11,141 nucleotides of DNA from Nephromyces sp. MM_2019 (Eukaryota; Apicomplexa; Aconoidasida; Nephromycida). The notes under the pieces are model-generated. The model searched no databases. It was not told the origin of the DNA and saw only the letters and a list, made by a program, of their open reading frames with translations. The position numbers and the translations under genes are program-made. Below are positions 1 to 7,176 of the stretch, one piece after another. The stretch's first letter is position 1. Every line of letters starts with the position of its first letter. The stretch lies in the NCBI GenBank assembly GCA_015657535.1, contig JADHZB010001566.1, positions 9,151-20,291 on the forward strand, in the 5' to 3' direction.

Positions 1-409
1 GGGGTGGAGTGAGGGGGTGAGTTGGCGGCGTCAAGTGGGTGGACAGCAAAGATGATTGGTTAAAGAATCAAAACTGGCTGAGGCAGACCATGACAGTAAA
101 AGAAAGAAAAGAAAGCAAAGAAAATATAAACACACACACACACAATATAAAATTATCAAATGCATGCACGCACACGCCCGGTAGCACACAGATACACAAA
201 GTTTAGCACACGCACACCAACATACAGCACTAAATATCCATCCACACATATACAGACACAAATATATACACACACACAATACACAGACAACAGAACCACA
301 CATGAACAACCTTAAAACACAGATAAAACATACAGATTCCTAGTATCTGCATGCACACACACCATCACACACACACACACACACACATAACAAAATACCT
401 CATTCTTAC
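1..409 (-). other. Start of ABCC intron 3, TG-rich on the coding strand
   Basis: No exon is supported here. On the plus strand it is CA-rich with (CA)11 at 366-387 and shorter tracts at 131-143 and 271-279, which read as TG tracts in the predicted transcript. The left 50 bases are G-rich on the plus strand. Confidence 0.5.
366..387 (+). repeat. (CA)11 microsatellite
   Basis: Perfect CA run in ABCC intron 3; it reads TG on the sense strand. Confidence 0.9.
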
Positions 410-610
410 CACCTGAGGGCTTCGAAAGAGTAGTGTAGAAGTCGCTGCAGCTTCCAATACAAACACGGCGAAAAGAAGACACAGATCCCAAGCTGTCAGC
501 TTCAAGCCGGTCATTCGTCTCCTCAGAATGTCTTGGAGCTTAACGAAAACAAAAAGTTGCAAGAAAACCCAAAAGAGCCGCAACGCACTATTCGAGAGCC
601 TTTTCATTAT
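410..610 (-). CDS. ABCC exon 3 (TMD0 helices 4 and 5)
   Basis: 67 codons, phase 0 on both sides. The intron ends in CTAAAC (branch-like) and a CACACACAG acceptor. Helix 4 is RLFWVFLQLFVFVKL, then the basic loop QDILRRRMTGLK, then helix 5 (WDLCLLFAVFVLEAAATSTL) and FRSPQV before GTAAGA. Order and spacing match MRP1 helices 4-5. No acceptable exon 4 is visible between 1 and 409: the only good acceptor (CTGCCTCAG, near base 90) runs into stops in all frames. Confidence 0.77.
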
Positions 611-2583
611 CTGTGTGTGCGTGTTTAGAAAAAGAAAACAGAAGGAATGAGAAAAAGAGACGGGTGTGTTGACAAAAAAACAAAACAAATGCAAGAAAGC
701 GGGAAAAAATGGAGAAAAATGAAGAAGAAGTATAGGAAATCACAGAAACTTCCAAAATAAGCAGTGAAACCTCAATAAAAGCCAAAAAATAGCTGAAAAT
801 ACTCGCCAAAAGAGAAAAATACAACAAAAACTGCAGAAACTCAAAGAAATCGACAAAAAAGAGGGAACAGACAGAAAACAGCATGAAGATTAGACCGTCA
901 CACAAAAAACCCTCAAATTAGCACACTCAAACACACAACAGATTACAGTGGACTCTCCTACCTAACAACACTACTATCTTCTGTGCGTATGTCTCAAATG
1001 CAAAGATTACTCCTTCCAAAAAAAATATAGAAAAAGAGGCAGATAGTAGAGTCAAAATCCTCGCTTACCGCTGTGTGTTCCATGATGATAAACACACACA
1101 TTGTGGCTGCCATAATGCAGAAAGAAATCTTTTCGCGGGTTTTCACATCGGAGTGTGTGTCTATGATGGTAACTCCCAGCAAGAAGAGGGAAAAAATCCA
1201 ACAGGAACATAAACATAAGAAAATATACACCTTATCTGAAGAAGAAGAAGAAGAAGAAAGACATAACACATTTGGAGAAAAAACAACACACATGGAGATA
1301 CGAAAAAAAATCGCACATCCACAGGTATGGAGCAGAAGCAGAGACACACAGATACGGAATAGCACTAGCACACGCACCGATGTGGAGAACAGGCAGAAGC
1401 ACACATATAGAGAAGAAACACAGACAGAAACCAGAGTTGGAGAAGAAATACACACATACACACACACACACACACACAAAAGTTAGAGATGAGGAAGAAG
1501 CATCATCAAAGGAGACTCAACAATAATACGAATGTATGTACACTCGCTCGTTCAGCCATCAAAGATACAAGAAAACGAAAACAAATTGGTTAAAACACCA
1601 TGCAAACATCCCTCAGTAAATGCAACAAATAAGAAAGCTGCAACACATAGCATAGGTGCAACACACAAGACCTATGCAATATAAAAAAGAGAGAAACGTC
1701 ATACGCTACCCTGAACACTCAATGTCACACCGCACACATACGCAACACACACAAGGACCAAGACTCTAAATAAAGCAGGTGTTTCCTACACATAGCAATC
1801 AGGAGCTTAACACACACCCCTTTTTCCGCATCATCATACACAAATTCGCTGAATAAAAGCTAAAAACAGCGGAATTTCAGTAATACAGAGCGCATCTTCA
1901 CACTTGCATGTGTGTGGATATTAATCCCTGTGTGTGGGAATGTATTTGTGTGTTTGTGTATTTATATGCGCGTGTACAAGCTTCGTATATGTGTACGTGT
2001 GCCCATAACAATGTCAGCTTGCGTGTGTGCGAGGGCCTTCATACCCATGCCAGCGTGTATTTGTGTGTGCTGGCTGAAATTTTTCCTGCATGTGTGCACC
2101 CCTTTTCCTATACATACCCACATCCCTTCTTCTGTGTGTGCAACCATTTCCCTATATATACTCGCACCCCCTTTCATATGTGTGCACGCTTTTGGGGTGC
2201 AACTTTCCGGTATACTTCTACACCCTTCTCTCTCCCCCTCCCCCCCTCTCTCTGTGTGTGTGTGTGTGTGTGCGACTACCTAATCTACCCACTCCATCTT
2301 CTTCAAGCTCCACCAACTCACCAGTAGCGGAGTAATGAGAGTTTGTTTGAGGCCAGTAAGATCTCAGTTTCACTATCAACGCTAGAGACGCACACAAAAC
2401 ATATAGAAGCAGAGCACTAGGCAAAACTATGTCTTGGAAACAGGGGTAGAAGTTCTGATCAGAGTGATTCCACACACTCCAAACAGAGGCACTTCCACAC
2501 ATCAAATCATCAGAACTTCCATAGTCGATGCTGCTTAATAATATGGAAGGAGGGATCGACTTAAAATCCTGCCAAAATCCCAT
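410..2583 (-). CDS. ABCC/MRP-type ABC transporter, N-terminal TMD0 part, three exons, gene continues off the left edge
   Basis: Members of ABC subfamily C export glutathione conjugates and organic anions, or act as channel regulators, in plasma or vacuolar membranes. Three exons join in phase: 2583-2322 (ends phase 1), 1235-1069 (ends phase 0), 610-410 (phase 0), giving 210 codons. Residues 28-45 (MCGSASVWSVWNHSDQNF), then YPCFQDIVL, match the MRP1-type N-terminus in order: Cys, Trp-x-x-Trp-Asn, then Cys-Phe-Gln before the first membrane helix. Five hydrophobic segments follow, at about residues 52-71, 91-111, 123-139, 156-172 and 182-200, which is the TMD0 number and spacing. After helix 5, FRSPQV precedes a GTAAGA donor; in MRP1 the L0 linker starts here. 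Transporter core and nucleotide-binding domains would lie left of base 1. The start is the first in-frame ATG; Met28 is an alternative that would fit MRP1 length better. Family call follows from motif order; substrate is unknown. Confidence 0.8.
1069..1235 (-). CDS. ABCC exon 2 (TMD0 helices 2 and 3)
   Basis: Its acceptor is a (TTC)7 tract ending in CAG on the minus strand. The phase-1 entry completes an Asp codon, then KVYIFLCLCSCWIFSLFLLG forms helix 2. The loop IDTHSDVKTREK follows, then helix 3 (ISFCIMAATMCVFIIMEHTA), and the exon ends at a GTAAGC donor. Compared with MRP1 no residues appear to be missing between helices 1, 2 and 3, so no further exon is expected in the 1,086-base intron 1. 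Confidence 0.77.
1238..1258 (+). repeat. (GAA)7 microsatellite; (TTC)7 on the minus strand
   Basis: Seven perfect GAA units. On the transcribed sense strand of the ABCC gene this is the whole polypyrimidine tract of the intron 1 acceptor, directly followed by AG and exon 2. Confidence 0.9.
1458..1478 (+). repeat. (AC)10 microsatellite
   Basis: Perfect AC run inside ABCC intron 1. Confidence 0.9.
2091..2230 (+). repeat. Degenerate 44-base tandem repeat, about three units
   Basis: Units begin TGTGTGCA at 2091, 2135 and 2179, exactly 44 bases apart. Each continues with a pyrimidine run (CCTTTTCC, CATTTCCC, CTTTTGG) and a TATAC/TATAT core. The third unit has a partial internal duplication starting near 2197 (TGCAACTTTCC), so a fourth, offset copy may be present. 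Confidence 0.75.
2253..2272 (+). repeat. (TG)10 microsatellite after a C/T tract
   Basis: Perfect TG run preceded by a 27-base pyrimidine-only stretch, 50 bases from the ABCC exon 1 donor. Confidence 0.9.
2322..2583 (-). CDS. ABCC exon 1 (extracellular N-terminus and helix 1)
   Basis: Encodes 87 residues plus one base. It carries WSVWNHSDQ, CFQDIVL and the first membrane helix (about PSALLLYVLCASLALI), then a polar loop ending NSHYSAT. It closes at ACTG|GTGAGT, a full-consensus donor. Asn39-His-Ser is a possible N-glycosylation site on the predicted outer face. The frame would run on unspliced into low-complexity GAA and CAC codons, which supports splicing here. Confidence 0.8.
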
Positions 2584-2976
2584 CCTTTCAGTGATTTTTG
2601 GAGCCTTGAAATCAAGGAAGAGGGAGGATGTGTGCGTGTGTGTGGGTGGAGGGGAGGGGGGAGTGTAGTTGCGTGTTGGTGAGTGGGTTTATTGATGAGT
2701 GGGCGTGCGTGTGTGTGTGTGTGTGCGTGTGTGTGTGTGTGTGCGTGGGTATGGGTGTAAGAGTGTGTTGGTGGGTGTGGATGTGTGTGGATGAGGATGA
2801 ATATTTTGGTGTGTGCGTTGGTGTGTACGCTCATCTATGTGTTTTTGTCTGTGTGACCCAATCCGTACTAAAATATTAGCACGCAAACACACACACTATT
2901 TGCATAGTAAAACACACCAGCATCATACATACCCTGAATTACTCAAGTAGAATATAAGCATCAATTCAACGGCAAG
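2584..2976. other. Upstream region of the ABCC start, no supported gene
   Basis: Contains a GT-rich island on the plus strand (about 2630-2870). Its core at 2704-2746 is almost pure GT interrupted by GC steps. The nearest 45 bases before the ABCC ATG are not repetitive. A TTTATT at 2688-2693 reads AATAAA on the minus strand and could end an upstream minus-strand transcript. I see no clear TATA box for the ABCC gene. Confidence 0.4.
2704..2746 (+). repeat. Imperfect (GT)n microsatellite
   Basis: About 43 bases of GT with two GTGC interruptions, in the region upstream of the ABCC gene. Confidence 0.9.
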
Positions 2977-3613
2977 CTAAGCCCACAAACACTCAAAAAG
3001 AGTGTCTTGAAATCCGCTTAACACACAAAGATTAGCTATGGAAGTCCACATCACACACGCAATCACATATTGACATCGACATCACACGTACACACACACA
3101 CTCACCTCTCTGACGTTATTTCTATCTCACATAAACCTAGAAAATCTGCCTGATGATGCTTCTTCTGCTATAGAAGAAAAATAGTTCAACTCAATGAGAG
3201 AGAGCTTTCTCAAATAGCAAAAAGATCACACACATACCCCAAAGTATTGCATTGTAGTTGCCCAGATAATCAACCTGAGAGTAGACAGGTATAGAGTCCT
3301 CACCTAAGCCTTTCAAAGCAAGAAGCATGCGTGAAAACATAAAAAGCATAGTACCACGGTTTCAGCAGGCAATGAGTTACTAATGAAATACTTTGCACAC
3401 ACACACACACACCCGGGAGGGTCATCACACACACACACACGTGGGAAGCTCATCACACATGGAAAAACCCCTTCAGACACATGAAAACTTCAATAGACTA
3501 AAACTCTCAGCAAACTTGAAACTTTCATTACAGACACAATCTAAACCCCCATTACACATATAGCACACACACTGGAAGTTTTTTACTGACAACATACAAT
3601 AGCTACAGTTCAT
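2977..3613 (-). CDS. Candidate small five-exon gene, product unknown
   Basis: I do not recognise the product. Five open segments join in phase on the minus strand: 3613-3571 (ATG, MNCSYCMLSVKNFQ), 3379-3304 (LLKPWYYAFYVFTHASCF), 3274-3238 (LIIWATTMQYFG), 3167-3106 (QKKHHQADFLGLCEIEITSE) and 3016-2977 (GFQDTLFECLWA, then TAG), about 85 residues. Donors are GTGTGT, GTGAGG, GTATGT and GTGAGT. The acceptor TTTCTTCTATAG before 3167 is strong, while ATTAG and TTAAG are weak. The intron between exons 2 and 3 would be only 29 bases. An alternative 3' end uses an open segment ending at 2926 (LAVELMLIFYLSNS) joined to a short exon near 2873 with a TGA at about 2836, but its entry phase does not match. 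The exon at 3167-3106 is the best supported. Confidence 0.3.
3395..3460 (+). repeat. Short CA microsatellites with a duplicated TCATCACACA flank
   Basis: Two CA runs (about 3395-3412 and 3427-3440), each next to a GGGAGGGTCATCACACA or GGGAAGCTCATCACACA block. That makes an imperfect direct repeat of roughly 28 bases. It would lie in intron 1 of the candidate gene at 2977-3613. Confidence 0.6.
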
Positions 3614-3710
3614 TGAGACTGCCACCGCATCAAAAACTTCAAAAACCCACGCACCACGCCAATTTTCGCAGAAAAAGCAACTTTAGACGTTTTAGATCAA
3701 AAATTACAAG

Positions 3711-4019
3711 GCCAGTGTGTGTGCCTGTGTGTGCGTGCGCTGCATTTCTTGTGTGGTTTGTGTAGTGTGTGGTGCGTGTCGCATGTTTTGTGTGTAGTGT
3801 GTGTTCCGTATGCTGTGTGTGGTGTGTGTGTGCAGTGCATGTGTCGCATCTGTATATTGCATATTTTGTGTGTATTATGCATGTGTGTTGTGTGTAGTGC
3901 GTGTTGTGCGAGTGTGTGTGTGTGTCGCAGGTACGCGTGTCACCCGTTAGTCACGCGTGTGCGTGTTGTGCATATTTTGTGTGTTGAGTGTTGTATGTGT
4001 GTGTGCTGTGTACGTATGA
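3711..4019 (+). repeat. GT-rich degenerate minisatellite island
   Basis: Almost every step is TG or TGC on the plus strand. Recurrent blocks of roughly 29-30 bases share GTGTGTAGTGYGTG followed by a CGTNTNGC element (near 3760, 3790 and 3890). GCATATTTTGTGTGT recurs near 3858 and 3970. No protein-like frame stands out; the apparent open frames are Cys/Val repeats from TGT and GTG codons. Confidence 0.7.
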
Positions 4020-4134
4020 TTATGTATAAAAAGGAAACAGCCTTTGCAAACAAATTGTAAGCCAAAGTCCTTTGCATATAAAATCATCACACACATACGC
4101 AGAATGCTTTTGAGACCAAAAAAAGCCTTCACAG
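4020..4134 (-). CDS. Candidate terminal exons of an unknown minus-strand gene
   Basis: Two open segments: 4134-4099 (VKAFFGLKSIL, donor GTATGT) and 4069-4020 (LWLTICLQRLFPFYT, then TAA). They are separated by a 29-base candidate intron that ends ATGCAAAG. The phases agree. The reading unspliced through the intron is also open, so this could be one exon. The stop falls just before the GT island at 3711-4019. Product not recognised. Confidence 0.25.
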
Positions 4135-4274
4135 CTAAGTCTAACACACACAACACAATATGCTCGCTATAATGACCAAGAAACTTCACACACACTATAC
4201 CCCAGGCACATTAAGCACAAGCCAGATAATCCAAATCGCTGCACACACACTCAGCATACTTTGCAGGAAACTAC

Positions 4275-4369
4275 AGGTAATCCGGAAGCACAGAATTCTC
4301 CAAATAGCGCAATGCGATTCCTTGTGTTCCTCGCAAAATTTTTGGGAGAGGGGCTACTCCCGTGGTTGC
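4275..4369 (-). CDS. Candidate exon, product unknown
   Basis: After the acceptor GATTAG the segment reads ATTGVAPLPKILRGTQG, then IALRYLENSVLPDY. It then meets either a CT|GTAGTT donor or, unspliced, a Leu codon and TAG. Splicing to a CAG acceptor at about 4239 would give a short acidic tail (LDLDYLACA) and a stop. The plus strand of the same stretch is also open and protein-like (MRFLVFLAKFLGEGLLPWL, from 4312). Direction is therefore not settled; local CA polarity on the plus strand favours the minus reading. Confidence 0.28.
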
Positions 4370-4399
4370 CTAATCTTTTCTCCGAAGAAAAAAAAATAT

Positions 4400-4570
4400 A
4401 CACACACTTCACATATGCGCATAGTTCACTTCACACACACAAGCTTGATACAACAAACTTCACACGATAAACATCACACACTTCACACACACGACAAACT
4501 TCACGGATATTACACACAAACTACACACAGTAAACTTCAGACACAAACTTCACGCATTTTACACATACAC
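4400..4570 (+). repeat. Degenerate AAACTTCACACA repeat
   Basis: AAACTTCA recurs near 4454, 4497, 4533 and 4546, with related CACTTCACA blocks near 4405, 4430 and 4480. The blocks are separated by CA-rich linkers of variable length. It reads TGTGAAGTTTGT on the minus strand. Isolated copies of the same word occur outside it, for example near 4181. Confidence 0.65.
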
Positions 4571-4659
4571 ACACAAATATATACAAATAAAATCGAAGGT
4601 TGAAAAAAAGTATTGGCTGCCAGAAAAGCACGTTTTCTTCAAAATTTAACTACTTTCAC

Positions 4660-4926
4660 CCCCCTTAGTTCATTTTTTTGTCTAAAAGTAAAAAAAACTC
4701 CTTCATATAGGAGGAATTTTCAAATTGGAAAACACGTTATTGTAGGGGTTCCAAAAAATCACACAAATTTGCCCTACCAACACCCTGCAGATTCCCTCCT
4801 TTTTACGTTTTTTTCACGAAAAGCAAAATTTACTACTAAGTCATCCTCATCAGATACTCTAGGAAACTTCACAAAAGCGCAGATTCATACTTAATTTGGG
4901 GGTGCAAGTGAGCAAAATAAAATTTC
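4660..4926 (-). CDS. Candidate exons of an unknown minus-strand gene
   Basis: Three segments join in phase: 4926-4891 (KFYFAHLHPQI), 4858-4784 (VSDEDDLVVNFAF, then REKNVKRRESA) and 4681-4660 (QKNELRG). Acceptors are TTTTTGCCTCTAG, GAAGTTTCCTAG and TTTTTTTTACTTTTAG; the first and last are strong. Donors are GTATGA, GTGTTG and GTGAAA. The third segment read without its donor ends at a TGA at 4639. The middle segment, with an acidic cluster followed by a basic cluster, is the most protein-like. The first intron would be 32 bases. Upstream, an ATG near 5055 opens MFLRNFVHIFVRRRYFSDCF and may be the start, but I could not join it in phase. Product not recognised. Confidence 0.3.
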
Positions 4927-5380
4927 CTAGAGGCAAAAACACAAGGGAAATCAACGAGGAATGAGGTGTATTTCATCAGTAGAAACAGAAACAGTCGGAG
5001 AAATATCGTCTACGCACAAAAATATGCACAAAATTACGTAAAAACATGTACCCACCAATAGGAGGAAGATACACAGTAATGCAGGCTGTTTGCAGCACTT
5101 TGCGTATGCGGAAAACACAGGCAATACACAGTGATTTCCTCTTTATTTAAAAAAAAATTGCATTCCTCACACACACATACATACACATGTTAGAGCTTGA
5201 AGGAGGGAGGAGATTTGGGGGTAAGCGGGAGAGGGATATAAGACATCTGTGCGTGTGTGTGTATTCGTATAGTCTTGTTGGTTGGTACAAGTGTGTGTGG
5301 TGCGCAGAGAAGTATGCTTATATATCAAAGCAAAAAGAGGGGAGAGGAGGCAACACACAAACTTTCCCTATATTGCTATT
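4927..5380. other. Probable divergent intergenic region and polarity switch
   Basis: The last CA tract on the plus strand is at about 5167-5187 and the first GT tract at about 5250. Candidate genes to the left read minus and to the right read plus, so a divergent promoter region is inferred here. An A/T-rich patch lies at 5146-5160 (TTTATTTAAAAAAAAATTG-like). No coding segment is convincing. Confidence 0.35.
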
Positions 5381-6881
5381 ATGCTGCTGTTTTTATGTAT
5401 TGGTGGCTATGTGTATGTGTGTGTGAAGTCAACTTCGGAGGAGCAGGTGGAGGTGGACGGGGAGGCCAATTCCTCAGCTCTCTTCGGGAAATTACCCAGT
5501 TGGGTGAAAGATGAGCGCCTTCAGGTAGCCCAGCGCAGCTGAATCGGCAAGTCTAGAACCCTTTGAGGGGGAGAGTAGTTGCTTCGCCAAGGGGGGGATA
5601 GATGGGGATTGATGGGTTTTGAGGGGGGTTCAGGGGGGTTCAAGGTGCGGTGAGGACGGCGGTAATTTGCAGAGGTGAGGGGCCGGGACCGGCCCACTAA
5701 GGGTATTAGTTTAAGAAATGCATCTCATGAAGTGATTTGTTCTCCTTGAAACTGTAGGAGAGATGAGCATCGGTTTGGCAAATTTGTGTGTGTTGCAGAG
5801 GGAAGGTAGCAACCTTATCTCACAGCTTCCCAGCATACATCACCACCCGTGTGTGTTTGTGGGCGTACGATAACTTCATGTGTCTCAGTATGCGCTGTGG
5901 AAGGTACAGTACCCCCACCATACCTGCAAAGCATGCATTTCCACCAGTGTGCGTCGCAAGGTTTTTCTTAACTACTAAGACTTGTGTGTGCTGCAAGCCT
6001 TCTGGTAGTCATTAAGGCTTGTGCGTGAGTTTTGAGATTGTCTGGTGCTTATTATTAGGAGGATAGGCTTCTAGCTTGTTAGGCTCTATTGCGATGTTGT
6101 TTGTGTGTGAAGTTAGTGCAGCTCATAATTGCAGGCTTTTGAGGTTGTGTGAGAAGATGAGGAAGGCAGATTTGTGTATGCGAAACAATCCCACACGCAC
6201 ATTGCAGATGGAGGCTGCGTGTGTGAATCTCTTGTAATGGGATTGAATATGGAGTATACGCTTCTCGAATAGCAATAAGCTATTGATACAGATACCTACA
6301 GTTGCTAATAAAGCAGTGAATGGAAGCATGGTGAAAGGGGTGTGTTGTTTTGATAGTTTCTTTAACCTCTTCTACTGACTATATGATGAAGCTGTAAGGC
6401 TGCTGCAAAAGAAGCTAGAATTCTGCGTGTGCTATGTGTGTGTGTGCTAAGTGTGTGTGTTACTTGCGTGTGCCACGTGTATATGAGCATATTAAAGCCC
6501 TAGCCGAAGGATTCGTACTTCTCTTGAAGATTTATCAACTTTTTTTGAAGGTTATTTATTGCTACTGGAAAGAAAGCTAGTAGTTTACTAGCCACTTACT
6601 AGGCAAAGTCAGTACTTTTGCTAGCAACTAGTTTCTATGATAATGTACGCCTTTCTCTAGACTGTTTCACGCTTAGACTAATGCCTTGTGTCCTGCACAC
6701 ACACACCAATAACTGGGGTAAATAGCCACTTTAAAGTAGATTTCGTCGTAGGAAGATCGTCTAAGACTCGTCGGGTGATGTTTCATTTGCTTCTTGGGTA
6801 AAAAAATGGGAAGAAGTAGGAAAACAGGCGTATAGTCTGGAGAGAATACTCAAATACTGCCAATCTACACTATAAAAGAGG
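5381..6881 (+). CDS. Candidate multi-exon gene, product unknown
   Basis: I do not recognise the family. Segments that join in phase: 5381-5524 (ATG; MLLFLCIGGYVYVCVK, a possible signal anchor, then an acidic stretch and ALFGKLPSWVKDERLQ), 5799-5848, 5889-5948 (MRCGRYSTPTIPAKHAFPP), 6135-6222 (LLRLCEKMRKADLCM, NNPTRTLQMEAC), 6292-6339 (IPTVANKAVNGSMVKG), 6399-6426 (AAAKEARIL), 6498-6550 (LAEGFVLLLKIYQLFLK), 6603-6644 (AKSVLLLATSFYDN) and 6836-6881 (SGENTQILPIYTIKE). Donors are mostly GTGTGTG, GTGCG or GTA; the donor at 6551 (GTTATT) is weak. Acceptors such as GTTGCAG, TGTCTCAG and ATAATTGCAG are good. Exons are 28-144 bases, separated by TG-rich introns. The exons at 6399-6644 form a helical, Leu-rich run. 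An alternative first-exon start is an acceptor at 5428. The alternative to the 6836 exon is an acceptor at 6676 giving TNALCPAHTHQ and TAA at 6712. Confidence 0.38.
5591..5638 (+). other. Predicted G-quadruplex motif in intron 1 of the 5381 gene
   Basis: Five G-runs of 7, 4, 3, 6 and 6 bases are separated by loops of 6, 6, 6 and 4 bases, which fits the standard four-run rule with loops of at most seven. It sits in a G-rich stretch (5560-5690), built from a degenerate roughly 10-base unit such as GATTGATGGG and TTCAGGGGGG. It lies on the predicted RNA strand. Confidence 0.75.
6577..6631 (+). other. CTAG cluster spanning an intron acceptor
   Basis: Five CTAG tetramers occur in 55 bases (6577, 6588, 6599, 6621, 6628). 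The first two form an imperfect palindrome, GCTAG-TAGTTTA-CTAGC. One of them supplies the acceptor AG for the exon at 6603. Confidence 0.6.
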
Positions 6882-7176
6882 GTAGACAGCGTATAGTGCA
6901 TCGATGTTATAGAGGATGTGTGGGAAATCTATGTATGTGCCTCAGTTGCGCGTGTCGTGCGTTGTGCAGTGTTTTTATCTCTTGCCTGTTGCGCTTTTCA
7001 GCATCTCTATCCCGCGTCGTGTGCGCCTTGCACTTTGCACTGTGCGTGTCTTGCAGTCTCTCCTGTGTGTGCCTCACTTTTTATCATGCCTATCGTATCT
7101 TGCTGTTTGCGCATTATTTTAAGGTTCTACCCTAACTAGAGTTATCGCAGCAATCTCACTGAATCTATAGGATCAC
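6882..7176 (+). other. Open, Cys/Leu-rich stretch with at most one candidate exon
   Basis: A strong acceptor (TTTTTATCTCTTGCC...CTTTTCAG) ends at 7001 and opens SLSRVVCALHFALC up to a GTGTCT donor near 7045. This would continue the 5381-6881 chain in phase. A 68-codon ATG frame (6916-7122, MCGKSMYVPQLRVSC) also spans the stretch, and all forward frames are open for long distances because the DNA is built from TGT, GTG and CTT words. I cannot choose between them. Confidence 0.25.

Larger units (their letters stand above)
1236..2321 (-). other. ABCC intron 1, with an inverted GT-rich island
   Basis: The donor is GTGAGT and the acceptor is (TTC)7 AG. The half next to exon 2 (1236-1880) is CA-rich on the plus strand, including (AC)n at 1458-1478. 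The half next to exon 1 (about 1908-2275) has the opposite polarity, GT on the plus strand. It carries a 44-base tandem repeat, a C/T tract at 2226-2252 and (TG)10 at 2253-2272. Confidence 0.55.

Noticed and set aside
994..1479. 161-codon minus-strand open frame read as a single gene
   Set aside because: Only 1235-1069 is protein-like; the remainder is Cys/Val/Leu codons from TG and TTC repeats. It is exon 2 of the ABCC gene plus flanking intron.
1908..2335. Long overlapping plus-strand frames rich in Cys and Val
   Set aside because: All forward frames are open at once because GT repeats contain no stops; the 44-base tandem repeat explains the pattern.
2535..2892. His/Thr-rich frames (HTHTHT...) on the minus strand and Cys/Val frames on the plus strand
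   Set aside because: Direct translation of CA/GT microsatellite; no non-repeat coding content.
3719..4060. 113-codon Cys-rich frame that looks like a cysteine-rich secreted protein
   Set aside because: Cys and Val come from TGT and GTG codons of the minisatellite; no spaced Cys framework is conserved between repeats.
6871..6878. TATAAAAG as a TATA box for the frame at 6916-7122
   Set aside because: In the favoured exon model these bases are coding (TIKE). The 6916 frame overlaps two other equally long frames. Kept only as an alternative.
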